DNA of 58,100 nt from an uncultured Clostridia bacterium (GTDB lineage: Bacteria > Bacillota > Clostridia > Oscillospirales > Acutalibacteraceae), in assembly GCA_930990065.1 (NCBI GenBank), contig CAKNOA010000011.1, positions 1-58,100 of the forward strand, read 5' to 3'. The number at the start of each line of letters is the position of its first letter. Within the stretch, counting starts at the first letter, position 1. The position numbers and the translations under genes are program-made. The notes below the pieces were generated by a model. That model worked only from the letters and a program-made list of their open reading frames with translations. It ran no database searches and was not told where the DNA came from. Below are positions 42,364 to 51,506 of this stretch, piece by piece.

Positions 42364-44391
42364 TTACACCCGGCCAAATTGTTTTTCGATCTCGCGCTTT
42401 TTCAGCACCACAAAAATGGGTCTTCCGTGGGGGCAATAGCGCACGTCCGGGTGCTGATACAGTTCCAGGCACAGCGCCGTCAGTTCCCGCGGGTCGCTTT
42501 CGTCCCCGGCTTTAATGGCAGCCCGGCAGGCCACATTGTGGAACAGCCAGTCCTGTTTTTCCGTTTGAATCTGCCGCCGGTGGGATAGTAAGTACCCGGC
42601 CATTTCGGTGAGTACCCCGGGTACGTCGTCGCTGCCCAGCGTCAGCGGGACCGAGCGCACCAACATACTGCCCATGCCAAAATCTTCGCACTCAAACCCG
42701 GCGTTTGACAATAGGTCTTTGTGCTGCATGAGGACATCGTATTCGTCTTTACTCAGCGGCACGTTCACCGGCTGCAAGAGCATCTGGGCGTTGGGGGCCG
42801 CATGGTCCCGCCGCAGCTTTTCATACAGCAGCCGTTCATGGGCCGCGTGTTTATCGATGAGCATCAGTTCCCCGTCCCCTACTTGCAGCAGAATGTACGT
42901 GGAAAAGGCTTCGCCAATCAGCCGCACATCGGGGGCCGAAGGTGCTTCCTGTGGGGGAACCTCCGGCTGCGTTTCGGCCTGGGGGGCCGGTTTGACAATC
43001 TCTGTCCGGACCGGTTCCGGCCGAACGGCAGGCGCCGGGGCTGCTTTGGAAACCGATGGCGTTTTTTCGTCCGGCACAACCGGCTCTACCATCGGCTTTT
43101 TCACCGGCACCGAAGGGGTATACGTCCGTTCCGCCGATTCCTCCAGAAATGAAAAATCCGGTTTTGATTCCGTGCGCTCGAAAAAGGACGGCACGGAAGG
43201 GGCCGCCGGGGTAGCCTTTTCCCGCTTTTCGTTTTTTTCGGGCACTGGCGGTGTAGCCGGTTGGCTGGTTTGCGGGTGTGCGGCGGGGGCATGCGCCTGT
43301 TCGCGGGGGGCAAAGTGCATTTGCGTACCACGCAGGGGCACCGGCTGCTGGGAGAGCGCCGGTTTGCCAGAGGGGGTATTCCAGTGCATCTGCTTTGGCG
43401 CATCCTGCTTCATCAGGGCGCTTTTTACCCCATGGTACACGGCGTCGTACACCGGGCGTTCATTGACAAAACGCACTTCCAGTTTGGCTGGGTGGACATT
43501 TACATCCACCGCCCCGGCATGCAGCGTTATATACAGCACACAGGCCGGAAACCGCCCCACCATAATGGAGCCCTTGCACGCTTCTTCCAGCGCCGCCATG
43601 GCCGTACGGGACCGCACATACCGCCCGTTTAAAAAGAAATGCTGCATACTGCGGGACCCGCGAGACGCCGTCGGCGCCGACACAAAGCCCTCCACTTTCA
43701 CATAATCCATCTCATACGAAACCGGCAGCAGGTGCGACGTAAATTCTTTGCCATACACGGCGTACACCGCCGAACGGAGCTTCCCGTCGCCGGGGGTGTG
43801 CAGCGTTTCCTTGCCGTCGCGCAAAAAACGGAAGGATATTTCCGGGTGCGACAGGGCCAGCCGGTCCATCATGGCCGCCACGGCGTTGGATTCCGATACG
43901 TCTTTTTTTAGGAATTTCATCCGGGCCGGGGTGTTATAAAACAGGTCCCGCACCAAAATCGTGGTGCCCTGGGGGCACCCGGCGGGGGCACAGCTTTCCT
44001 CCTCCCCGCCGCTGATGGCATAGCGGGTGCCTTCCAGCTCTTCGGCGGTGCGGGTGAGCACTTCCACCCGGGCCACCGCTCCAATGGACGCCAGTGCTTC
44101 ACCCCGGAACCCCAATGTGCCGATGGCTTCCAAATCTTCCGCGTGCAGCACTTTGGAGGTCGCATGGCGGATAAACGCCACGGGCACATCGTCCCGGCTG
44201 ATGCCGCTGCCGTTGTCCGTCACCCGCATAAACGTGGTGCCGCCGCGGCGGATTTCCACCGTAATGGCGGTAGCTCCGGCGTCGACGGCGTTTTCCACCA
44301 GCTCTTTAATCACCGAAGCCGGACGGTCCACCACTTCCCCGGCCGCAATCAGTTCGGCGACCTGTTTATCCAGTACATGAATTTTCCCCAT
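42364..44391 (-). CDS. mutL: DNA mismatch repair protein MutL
   Basis: A 675-aa GHKL ATPase. The N-terminal ATP site includes ELVENAVDAGATAI near residue 28 and GFRGEALASIGAV near residue 95. A Pro/Glu-rich linker runs from about 330 to 480. The C-terminal dimer/endonuclease domain has LIDKHAAHERLLYE, a variant of the DQHA(X)2E(X)4E metal site with Lys for Gln, plus ACRAAIKAGD and CPHGRPI. This supports an endonuclease-active MutL, as in organisms without MutH. It lies downstream of mutS with two genes between and 25 bp upstream of miaA. Confidence 0.95.
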   Translation of the reverse strand: MGKIHVLDKQVAELIAAGEVVDRPASVIKELVENAVDAGATAITVEIRRGGTTFMRVTDNGSGISRDDVPVAFIRHATSKVLHAEDLEAIGTLGFRGEALASIGAVARVEVLTRTAEELEGTRYAISGGEEESCAPAGCPQGTTILVRDLFYNTPARMKFLKKDVSESNAVAAMMDRLALSHPEISFRFLRDGKETLHTPGDGKLRSAVYAVYGKEFTSHLLPVSYEMDYVKVEGFVSAPTASRGSRSMQHFFLNGRYVRSRTAMAALEEACKGSIMVGRFPACVLYITLHAGAVDVNVHPAKLEVRFVNERPVYDAVYHGVKSALMKQDAPKQMHWNTPSGKPALSQQPVPLRGTQMHFAPREQAHAPAAHPQTSQPATPPVPEKNEKREKATPAAPSVPSFFERTESKPDFSFLEESAERTYTPSVPVKKPMVEPVVPDEKTPSVSKAAPAPAVRPEPVRTEIVKPAPQAETQPEVPPQEAPSAPDVRLIGEAFSTYILLQVGDGELMLIDKHAAHERLLYEKLRRDHAAPNAQMLLQPVNVPLSKDEYDVLMQHKDLLSNAGFECEDFGMGSMLVRSVPLTLGSDDVPGVLTEMAGYLLSHRRQIQTEKQDWLFHNVACRAAIKAGDESDPRELTALCLELYQHPDVRYCPHGRPIFVVLKKREIEKQFGRV

Positions 44392-44412
44392 GGCGTTTTG
44401 CCTCCTTTCCGC

Positions 44413-44919
44413 TTATAGGCGCATTTCATAAAGGGCATCGATCAGCCCTAAAGACGGCACATCGGCCACCCCGGCATAGGAAAACCCCATTTTTTCATAC
44501 ACCGCCCGCAATTTGGGCTGGGCCGCCCGGCAGGCCAGGCGCAAAAAGCACTTGCCCTCTTCCCGGGCTTTTTCCACACAAAACCATAATAAAGCCTGGG
44601 CCGCGCCTTTTCCGGCGTATTCTTCCCGGCAGGCCAGTTTGTGCACATATAAAGCCGGTTCCGCTTCATCCCCGCGCCAAAACAGCGGATCAGTATCCGT
44701 CAGGTAGCACACCGCCGCCGCTTTGCCTTCGTGCATAGCCATAAACCCCGGCGGGTCCCCGGCAAACACAATGTCGGGTTCCAGTAGGTCGTCTTTCCAC
44801 TGGTGAATGCCCTTTTTTTCCATGCGCAAATTGGCATTATGCAACACGCGGCTGTACTCTTTCCGGTCCTCTTCCGTCAGCACGGGTACAATGGTGTAGT
44901 CATACATGGGCGCGCTCAT
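44413..44919 (-). CDS. GNAT-family N-acetyltransferase
   Basis: A 168-aa acetyl-CoA-dependent transferase. The coenzyme-A-binding motif A is in YAGKGAAQALLWFCVEKA near residue 105, preceded by the VHKLACREE strand and followed by FLRLACRAAQPKLRAVYEKMGF, the usual motif B. The substrate is unknown. Its ATG overlaps the stop of the upstream membrane-protein gene (ATGA), suggesting coupling. It sits between mutS and mutL. Confidence 0.88.
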   Translation of the reverse strand: MSAPMYDYTIVPVLTEEDRKEYSRVLHNANLRMEKKGIHQWKDDLLEPDIVFAGDPPGFMAMHEGKAAAVCYLTDTDPLFWRGDEAEPALYVHKLACREEYAGKGAAQALLWFCVEKAREEGKCFLRLACRAAQPKLRAVYEKMGFSYAGVADVPSLGLIDALYEMRL

Positions 44920-45539
44920 TTCTTTTTGCCGCCGGCCAATTTCCCCGGCATCTGGGCCCGGGCGCGGATGGCCGCTTTGCGGGCTTTTTCCTTTTCTTCC
45001 CGGCCTTTGCTGATCTTATCCGACAGTTTCGGGATCCCCACGCCCAGCAGCGATGCGCCCATCATGAAGATCAGCGCGGAAATCTGCATGACCAGGGCCC
45101 CTTGCAGTTCGATGGTGTTGGAACCGGGCTGGAACAGGGCGCCAATATTAAACGTGAGCAAAGCGAGCCCCGCGCCAAACTGCTGGCTGAAAATCGCAAT
45201 GGCGCCAATCTGCTGGCTTTCGGGGGTCAAAACAAACTGCCACACAAACAAAAGCAGCGACAAAATGCCCACCCAGTTGAGCAGCAGCCACCCTAAAACC
45301 GGTTTATCTACGGTCGATACCAGGTTTTTGCCCAGGAAGAACCACAACAGCAGGTCAATCACCGGCACAAAAATACAGAACATTTCAAATAAAATCATCA
45401 CCATATCCGACGAAGGCGATAAAAACCGGGGCAGCATGTTATACAGCAGCCCCAGCAGGGTGGGGATAATGGCGGCACACCCGATTTTAATCCAGGCGTT
45501 GGTATTCGACGGGGTAAAATGACGGGACGAAAAACTCAT
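44916..45539 (-). CDS. Multi-pass membrane protein of unknown function
   Basis: A 207-aa protein with about five hydrophobic helices (near residues 18-35, 45-68, 80-102, 108-130 and 148-168) and a basic, Lys/Arg-rich cytosolic C-terminal tail (KISKGREEKEKARKAAIRAR and GGKKK at the end). No transporter or enzyme motif was recognised. It lies 16 bp after mutS and overlaps the GNAT gene. A membrane scaffold or sensor role is possible but unsupported. Confidence 0.8.
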   Translation of the reverse strand: MSFSSRHFTPSNTNAWIKIGCAAIIPTLLGLLYNMLPRFLSPSSDMVMILFEMFCIFVPVIDLLLWFFLGKNLVSTVDKPVLGWLLLNWVGILSLLLFVWQFVLTPESQQIGAIAIFSQQFGAGLALLTFNIGALFQPGSNTIELQGALVMQISALIFMMGASLLGVGIPKLSDKISKGREEKEKARKAAIRARAQMPGKLAGGKKK

Positions 45540-45555
45540 GGCCGTTCCTCCTTGT

Positions 45556-48159
45556 TTAGCGGGCCAACCGGCTCAGTTCATATAAAAGATTCATGCATTC
45601 AATGGGTGTTAGCGCGTTAACATCCACACTTTTCAGCCGGTCGATGATCTGTTCGCTTTTGGGGCTCATCAGCTGCATCTGGGTTCCGGCTTCTTCTTTA
45701 CTTGGTTCCTTTTCCTTTTGGGGCACCACCTGCACCGGCCCTTCGCTTTCCAGCTGGCGCAAAATCTGCCGCGCCCGGCGCACCACTTTTTCGGGTACCC
45801 CGGCTAACCGGGCGACTTCAATACCGTAACTGTCGTCGGCCCCGCCGGGAATAATCCGGCGCAAAAAGGTGATCTCTTCCCCGTGTTTGCGCACGGCGAT
45901 GTTGTAATTTTTTACGCCGCTGATCTTTTCTTCCATAGCCGTCAGTTCATGGTAGTGGGTGGCAAACATAGTCTTGGCCCCCAGGGTCTTGGGGTCGGCG
46001 GCGTATTCCAGCACGGCCTGGGCAATGCTCATGCCGTCAAACGTGGACGTACCCCGGCCGATTTCGTCCAAAATCAGCAAGCTGTGGGACGTGGCGTGGC
46101 GCAGGATGTCGGCCACTTCCGTCATTTCCACCATAAAGGTGGACTGCCCGGCCGCCAGGTCATCGGACGCCCCCACCCGGGTGAAAATACGGTCCACAAT
46201 CCCAATCTGGGCGTAGGAAGCCGGCACAAACGAACCAATTTGGGCCATGAGCACAATCAGGGCCGTCTGGCGCATGTAGGTGGATTTCCCGGCCATATTG
46301 GGGCCGGTGATAATCGCCACCCGGTTTTCCTTTTCATCCAGGGTCACATCATTAGGGACAAACGGCGCGCCATCTAAGAGGCATTCCACCACCGGGTGAC
46401 GGCTGTCCCGCAAAATCAGCTTGCCCGACAAATCCACCTGGGGCCGCACATACCGGTGCTGTACCGCCGTGGTGGCCAGCGAAGCCAGACAGTCCAGCCC
46501 CGCCACCGCCTGGGCCGTGCGCTGGATGCGGTCCATTTCCCCGGCTACCTGTTTCCGTACTTCGTCGAACAGGCGTCCTTCCAGGGCAACGGAACGCTCC
46601 CCGGCCCCCAGAATGCGGGTTTCCAGTTTCTTTAATTCATCGGTGATGTACCGTTCACAATTCGTCAGGGTCTGGCGGCGGATGTAATCATCGGGCACCT
46701 GATCCTTATAGGAATTGGACACCTCAATGTAATACCCGAACACCCGGTTATATCCGATTTTCAGCTTCGGAATCCCCGTGCGCTCCCGCTCGCGCTGTTC
46801 AATATCGGCTAATAGCCCGCGGCCATTGACCATATCGCCCTGCAGCGCGTCGAGTTCTTCGTTATATCCTTTGCGGATGATGCCGCCTTCCCGAATGGAA
46901 AATGGCGGATCTTCCACAATGGCGCGGTCAATCAGGTCCGCTATGTCGGTTAATTCGTCCACATCCCGGTACAGCGCCTGCAAATAGGCCGACGTCCGAT
47001 GGCTGACCGCCTGTTTCACGCCCGGCAATCGCAGCAGGGCCGACCACAGCGAACGCAGTTCCCGGCCGTTGGCGCTGCCGTACACAATCCGGGTGAGGAT
47101 CCGTTCCAAATCGTAAATCCCACTCAGCGCCTCCATCAGGGTATCGAGCAGTTCCGGGTCGTTTACCAGCTCTTCCACAGCGTTAAGGCGCCGGGTGATG
47201 CCCCCGGGGGACAACAGCGGCTGTTCCACCCAGTTGCGTAAAAGCCGTTTGCCCATGGCGGTGTGGGTGTGATCGAGCACCCACAAAAGCGACCCTCTCT
47301 TTTCCTTCGTGCGCATGGTTTCGCACAATTCCAGGTTATACCGGGTGTTTACATCCAGCTGCATGAACTGGGTGTCTTCCCATAGAGTCAGCGTATTGAG
47401 CCGCTCCATGCCCACCCGCTGGGTCTTTTGCAAATACCCCACCATTTCGCCCGCCGCCAGGCAGATGCTGCGCACGGGCAAATCGCCGTCTTCCAAATGG
47501 AATTGGTTTTTCACCCGCAAACAGCACAGCGATTCGTCGGTTTCATCCGGCAAACGTTCCACCAAGGCGTGGAATTTTTCGCGGCAGCGCTTTTCAAGTG
47601 CCGCACTCTGGGGCAGCGTACCCGCCAGCAAGACTTCGCTGGGGGAAAACCGGCTCAGTTCATTATAAATGGCTTCGCCCAAATCGTCGCCGCTCACTTC
47701 CATGGCTCTGGCTTCCCCGGTGGAAATATCCGCCAGACAGATGCCCGCCTGCTCCCCGGTGCCATACACGCTGCACAGGTAGTTATTTTTCCCCTCTTCC
47801 AGCATGCTGTTTTCCATGACGGTGCCCGGCGTGACCACCCGGATAATGTCCCGTTTGACCAGCCCCTTGGCGGTGGCGGGGTCTTCCATCTGTTCGCAAA
47901 TGGCCACTTTATACCCCCGGCTCACCAGCCGGGCCAGGTACGTTTCGTAACTGTGGAACGGCACCCCGCACATGGGCGCCCGCTCCGAAAGGCCGCAGTC
48001 CCGCCCGGTCAGGGTCAGTTCCAGTTCCCGCGACACCAATTTGGCGTCGTCAAAAAACATTTCGTAAAAATCCCCCAACCGGAAAAACAGGATCGTATCG
48101 GGGTATTGCTCTTTGATTTTAAAGTATTGTTGCATCATGGGGGAAAGATCGTTGGCCAT
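45556..48159 (-). CDS. mutS: DNA mismatch repair protein MutS
   Basis: An 867-aa mismatch-binding ATPase. The N-terminal FYE mismatch-intercalating motif is in LFFRLGDFYEMFFDDA near residue 30, and the P-loop is GPNMAGKSTYMRQ near residue 623. The DEIGRGTSTFDGMSIA Walker B/switch region is near 700. The length and domain order are those of MutS1. The start at 48159 is preceded by AAAGGAGC at good spacing, 111 bp after ylbF. The C-terminal dimerisation tail is present. Confidence 0.97.
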   Translation of the reverse strand: MANDLSPMMQQYFKIKEQYPDTILFFRLGDFYEMFFDDAKLVSRELELTLTGRDCGLSERAPMCGVPFHSYETYLARLVSRGYKVAICEQMEDPATAKGLVKRDIIRVVTPGTVMENSMLEEGKNNYLCSVYGTGEQAGICLADISTGEARAMEVSGDDLGEAIYNELSRFSPSEVLLAGTLPQSAALEKRCREKFHALVERLPDETDESLCCLRVKNQFHLEDGDLPVRSICLAAGEMVGYLQKTQRVGMERLNTLTLWEDTQFMQLDVNTRYNLELCETMRTKEKRGSLLWVLDHTHTAMGKRLLRNWVEQPLLSPGGITRRLNAVEELVNDPELLDTLMEALSGIYDLERILTRIVYGSANGRELRSLWSALLRLPGVKQAVSHRTSAYLQALYRDVDELTDIADLIDRAIVEDPPFSIREGGIIRKGYNEELDALQGDMVNGRGLLADIEQRERERTGIPKLKIGYNRVFGYYIEVSNSYKDQVPDDYIRRQTLTNCERYITDELKKLETRILGAGERSVALEGRLFDEVRKQVAGEMDRIQRTAQAVAGLDCLASLATTAVQHRYVRPQVDLSGKLILRDSRHPVVECLLDGAPFVPNDVTLDEKENRVAIITGPNMAGKSTYMRQTALIVLMAQIGSFVPASYAQIGIVDRIFTRVGASDDLAAGQSTFMVEMTEVADILRHATSHSLLILDEIGRGTSTFDGMSIAQAVLEYAADPKTLGAKTMFATHYHELTAMEEKISGVKNYNIAVRKHGEEITFLRRIIPGGADDSYGIEVARLAGVPEKVVRRARQILRQLESEGPVQVVPQKEKEPSKEEAGTQMQLMSPKSEQIIDRLKSVDVNALTPIECMNLLYELSRLAR

Positions 48160-48225
48160 ACCCCTGATTTGCTCCTTTCCTTACCGCCTATTTCCACATC
48201 CGGCCGCATGGCCTTCTTATAGGAG

Positions 48226-48256
48226 AAAAAGTGCAAACGCCTTTCGCCGCTTGCAC
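48226..48256 (-). terminator. Terminator-like hairpin after ylbF
   Basis: GTGCAAACG (48231-48239) pairs with CGCTTGCAC (48248-48256), with one G-U pair; on the minus strand TTTTTC follows the stem. It lies 15 bp beyond the ylbF stop and before the mutS start, so it may reduce readthrough into mutS. Confidence 0.7.
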
Positions 48257-48270
48257 TTTTTTCAGGCTCG

Positions 48271-48678
48271 TTAATGGCAGCCGCCGCAGGAAGCACAGTT
48301 CCCGCTGCACGAGCTGGCCGGCACATCCGCCGTATCGGGGTCTTCGCCCTGGGCGCTGGCCTGCAAAATCGCGGTCACCCGCTGCATCATGGCGTCGAAT
48401 TCATCTTTTGCTTCGTTATAGGCCGCCATATTTTCGTTGCGCATAATGGTGTCGTAGCAGTCCCGCAGTTCCACATTCAGGCGGCTGATCTTTTCGGTGT
48501 CGTTTTCTTCTTCCGCCGAAAGATTCGACAGGTTCATACGCTTTAAGTTGAAATCCCCGATCAAATCCTGCAAGCTCTGGTCCTGGTCGCAGGCGTTCTG
48601 GGCTTTCATCAGTTTTTTAAAGGATTCTTCCTGCTGAATGGCATGGCCAAGGTTTCTTGTCAGTTCGATAACGTCCAT
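48271..48678 (-). CDS. ylbF: YlbF-family protein with Cys-rich tail
   Basis: A 135-aa helical protein of the YlbF/YmcA family, which in Bacillus forms a complex with YaaT and helps RNase Y and sporulation/competence control. Helices span about residues 1-110 (LTRNLGHAIQQEESFKKLMKAQ is typical). The last 15 residues hold five cysteines (CSGNCASCGGC), consistent with the iron-sulfur clusters reported for the YmcA-YlbF-YaaT complex. The start at 48678 follows AGGAGCG. The longer frame upstream overlaps miaB and is not real. YaaT and YmcA are not in the window. Confidence 0.85.
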   Translation of the reverse strand: MDVIELTRNLGHAIQQEESFKKLMKAQNACDQDQSLQDLIGDFNLKRMNLSNLSAEEENDTEKISRLNVELRDCYDTIMRNENMAAYNEAKDEFDAMMQRVTAILQASAQGEDPDTADVPASSCSGNCASCGGCH

Positions 48679-48791
48679 GTTTCGTTCGCTCCTGTTTCCG
48701 CGGCCGCAGCCGCTAAGTTTTTGTCGTGATGGTATTTCCCTATATAATAAGGAAAGGGCGGCCGGGATACCCAAAGCCAAAGCCTTTCCTA

Positions 48792-50219
48792 TTAACCGTT
48801 TTCTGCTTCCGCTTTTTCGCCCTGTAAAATCCAGTTGCGGGCTTTTGTCACGGTGACCTGGCAGAACTGCCCGATGAGCGCATCGTCCCCGGGGAATTCC
48901 ACAATCACACTGCCTTCTGTGCGGCCGCTGAGCAGCCCGTTTTTCCCGCGCTCTTCCACCAGTACCCGCACGGTCTGCCCCACCATGGCGGCGCACCGTC
49001 TGGCGGCGATGGCTTCCTGGGTATCGAGCAGTTCCTGCATCCAGCGGGCCTTTTCTTCGTGGGAAACGGGGTCGGGCATTAAAGCGGCCTTTGTCCCCTT
49101 GCGGGGGGAATAAATAAACGTAAACAGCGACGTAAATTCCACTTCCCGCACCAGGGATAACGTATCACAGAATTCTTCATACGTTTCCCCGGGGAACCCC
49201 ACGATAATATCGCTGGTCAGCGACAAATCGGGCATTTTTTCTTTGGCGTATTTTACCAGCGACAGGTACTTGTCCCGGTCGTAATGCCGGTTCATTTCCT
49301 TTAAGATACGGTCATTGCCGCTTTGGAACGGCAGATGCAGATGGTGGGCAATGTGGCGGCCCTGGGCCATGGTGTCGATCAGTTCTTTGGTGGCGTCCTT
49401 CGGGTGGCTGGTCATAAACCGCAGCCGGTAATCCCCGTCGATCGCGTCAATACGCCGCAACAGTTCCGCAAAGGAAATGGGATTAGCGAGCGTCTTGCCA
49501 TAGGAATTGACATTCTGCCCCAGCAGTGTAATTTCCTTATACCCGTTTTCAATCAGGCCGCGGCACTCTTCCACCACGGCGTCGGGTTCGCGGCTGCGTT
49601 CCCGCCCGCGCACATACGGCACGATGCAGTAGGAACAGAAGTTGTTGCACCCGTACATCACCGTCACAAACGCGCGGCTGTCGCTGTCGCGCCGCACCGG
49701 CAATCCTTCGGGAATTTGCTTGTCGGGGGTTTCGTCCCCTCGTTCAAACACCCGTTTGCTGTCGGTCAGCGTCTGCAATAGCAAAAAGGGCAGCCGGTGG
49801 ATCACATGAGTGCCAAACACCAGATTCACATAAGGAAAGCTCTTTTTAATCCGTTCGGCCACGTGTTCCTGTTCCATCATGCAACCACACAGTGCAATAA
49901 TCATGCCCGGGTGACGGCGCTTTTGGTTTTTCAGGGCGCCTACGTTGCCGAACACCCGGTCTTCCGCGTGTTCCCGTACGGCACAGGTGTTAAATAGTAC
50001 CAGGTCCGCCTCGTCGGGGGAATCGGTAAAAGAAAAGCCCATCTGGCTGAGCATCCCTTTCATGCGTTCTCCGTCGGCGGCATTCTGCTGGCAGCCGTAG
50101 GTGTGCACCATGGCCATGGGCACCGCGCCGCGTTTGCGCACCTGCATAATCTGTTTTACGGCCTCAAAAGCCTTTTGCATCTCGTCGGGAACCTGAGGAA
50201 TGGCAAACGGTTCTTGCAA
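48792..50219 (-). CDS. miaB: tRNA (N6-dimethylallyladenosine(37)-C2)-methylthiotransferase
   Basis: Radical-SAM enzyme that adds a methylthio group to i6A37 of tRNA, after MiaA. The protein has the N-terminal MTTase domain with a first cysteine in HTYGCQQN and others in NTCAVREHA and LCGCMMEQ. The radical-SAM cluster is CNNFCSYCIVPYVRGRERSR near residue 190, and a TRAM domain closes the C-terminus. The start is uncertain: TTG at 50219 sits 7-8 nt after GGGAGG, while the ATG at 50246 lies upstream of that site. Its own promoter faces the dnaD gene. Confidence 0.93.
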   Translation of the reverse strand: MQEPFAIPQVPDEMQKAFEAVKQIMQVRKRGAVPMAMVHTYGCQQNAADGERMKGMLSQMGFSFTDSPDEADLVLFNTCAVREHAEDRVFGNVGALKNQKRRHPGMIIALCGCMMEQEHVAERIKKSFPYVNLVFGTHVIHRLPFLLLQTLTDSKRVFERGDETPDKQIPEGLPVRRDSDSRAFVTVMYGCNNFCSYCIVPYVRGRERSREPDAVVEECRGLIENGYKEITLLGQNVNSYGKTLANPISFAELLRRIDAIDGDYRLRFMTSHPKDATKELIDTMAQGRHIAHHLHLPFQSGNDRILKEMNRHYDRDKYLSLVKYAKEKMPDLSLTSDIIVGFPGETYEEFCDTLSLVREVEFTSLFTFIYSPRKGTKAALMPDPVSHEEKARWMQELLDTQEAIAARRCAAMVGQTVRVLVEERGKNGLLSGRTEGSVIVEFPGDDALIGQFCQVTVTKARNWILQGEKAEAENG

Positions 50220-50271
50220 AAAAACGCCTCCCTTTTTGCATGGCAAATCGTAAAAAATCGGAATCTTTCAT

Positions 50272-50300
50272 AGTATAGCACAGTTTTTTCTTTCCTTCAA
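50272..50300 (-). promoter_or_regulatory. Promoter of miaB
   Basis: On the minus strand TTGAAG (50295-50300), a 17-bp spacer and TATACT (50272-50277), extended by TG (TGCTATACT). Transcription starts near 50265, about 45 nt before the TTG start. Confidence 0.75.
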
Positions 50301-50383
50301 CCTTTCCCCAAACGGGTTTTCGCCGCTGCTTGTCTTTTCCAGCCCCGCATTTCCCGGGAAATCTTTTCCCCCTGCCTATTTTG

Positions 50384-50392
50384 TGGTATAAT
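50384..50392 (+). promoter_or_regulatory. Extended -10 promoter of the dnaD-dnaI pair
   Basis: TATAAT (50387-50392) is preceded by TGG, giving an extended -10; no good -35 is visible. Transcription starts near 50399, about 59 nt before the DnaD start codon. It is divergent from miaB. Confidence 0.65.
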
Positions 50393-50457
50393 AGCAACAC
50401 AATCGGCGTTTTGTTATGGAGTCACGCCGGGATTTGGAACAAAGGAGACAACTGTGT

Positions 50458-51501
50458 ATGCCGTTTTCGATTGATTTGGGGCCTTATAACGCCGTGTTCG
50501 CCGTACCCACCGCGTTAGTGGACACGCATATGCGCCTGGCGGGCGCTGTCCAGCTGAAGGTGCTGCTCTATCTTCTGCGCCATGCCGGGCACCCGGTGCA
50601 GGAAGAAGAAATGGCGCAGTCCCTGGGTGTTTCGGCTGCCGATATCAAAGACGCGCTGTTTTACTGGCAGCAGGCGGGGCTTTTGCCCAGCGCCCAGGAA
50701 GATACCGAACCGGCTTCGGCTCCTGTTGCTGCCCCAGCGGAACCGGTGGCCCCGGCAGAAAATGCACCCCTTCGCACCGAAGAACCCCGGCTCATCTCGT
50801 CCCGGCCCACCCCGGCAGCGGCCCCTATAAAAAAATTGGCGCCCCACCGGGTGGAAAAACCCGATGGTGTGTTTTTGGCCAACCGCATGGCTTCTTCCAG
50901 CGAAATCGCAGCGCTCATGCAGGAAACGGAATTTATCTTGGGCCGGCCGCTGTCCCCGGGGCTATCGTCTACCCTTTTATACATGCACGACGACTGCGGG
51001 CTGCCCACGGATGTGATCATCATGCTGGTACAGTACGCCAAAGAACAGGGCAAAGATAACACCCACTACATCGAATCCACCGGCCGGGCCTGGGCTCAGG
51101 AGGGGATTCTCTCCCACGAAAAGGCGGAACAGAAACTGCGCTACTTAGATGAAAGCGCTAAAGCCTGGCGTGTGGTGGAACGGGCCCTGGGGATCAGCCA
51201 CCGCCGTCCCACCACCCGGGAAATGCAGTTTTGCGCCCGCTGGGTGCTCACTTGGCATTTTGAGGAAGCCATGCTGCGGGAAGCGTATGAACGGTGCATC
51301 AACGCCACCGGCAAACTGAATTTTACCTACATAGACCGCATTTTGGAACGCTGGCAGCGGGAAGGCATTCGCACCCTGTCCCAGGCCCAGCAGGAAGCGG
51401 GCGCCCGCACCCAACAGGCCCCCGCTCCCCAGGCTCCCAGCTATGACCTGGATGAATTCGAAAAAATGAGCCAATGGGAATTGATGCATAAGGAGAAATA
51501 A
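50458..51501 (+). CDS. DnaD-domain replication-initiation protein
   Basis: A 347-aa protein with a winged-helix-like N-terminal region (about 25-80: LKVLLYLLRHAGHPVQEEEMAQSLGVSAADIKDALFYWQQAGLL), an Ala/Pro-rich linker (about 85-135) and a C-terminal DnaD domain (about 145-285) with EFILGRPLSPGLSSTLLYMHDDCGLPTDVI. DnaD proteins remodel DNA at origins and help load the helicase through DnaI. The start at 50458 follows AAAGGAG with 10 nt spacing; the frame opens at 50416 before the ribosome site. The DnaI/DnaC-like gene follows after 5 bp. Confidence 0.88.
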   Translation: MPFSIDLGPYNAVFAVPTALVDTHMRLAGAVQLKVLLYLLRHAGHPVQEEEMAQSLGVSAADIKDALFYWQQAGLLPSAQEDTEPASAPVAAPAEPVAPAENAPLRTEEPRLISSRPTPAAAPIKKLAPHRVEKPDGVFLANRMASSSEIAALMQETEFILGRPLSPGLSSTLLYMHDDCGLPTDVIIMLVQYAKEQGKDNTHYIESTGRAWAQEGILSHEKAEQKLRYLDESAKAWRVVERALGISHRRPTTREMQFCARWVLTWHFEEAMLREAYERCINATGKLNFTYIDRILERWQREGIRTLSQAQQEAGARTQQAPAPQAPSYDLDEFEKMSQWELMHKEK

Positions 51502-51506
51502 CCATT

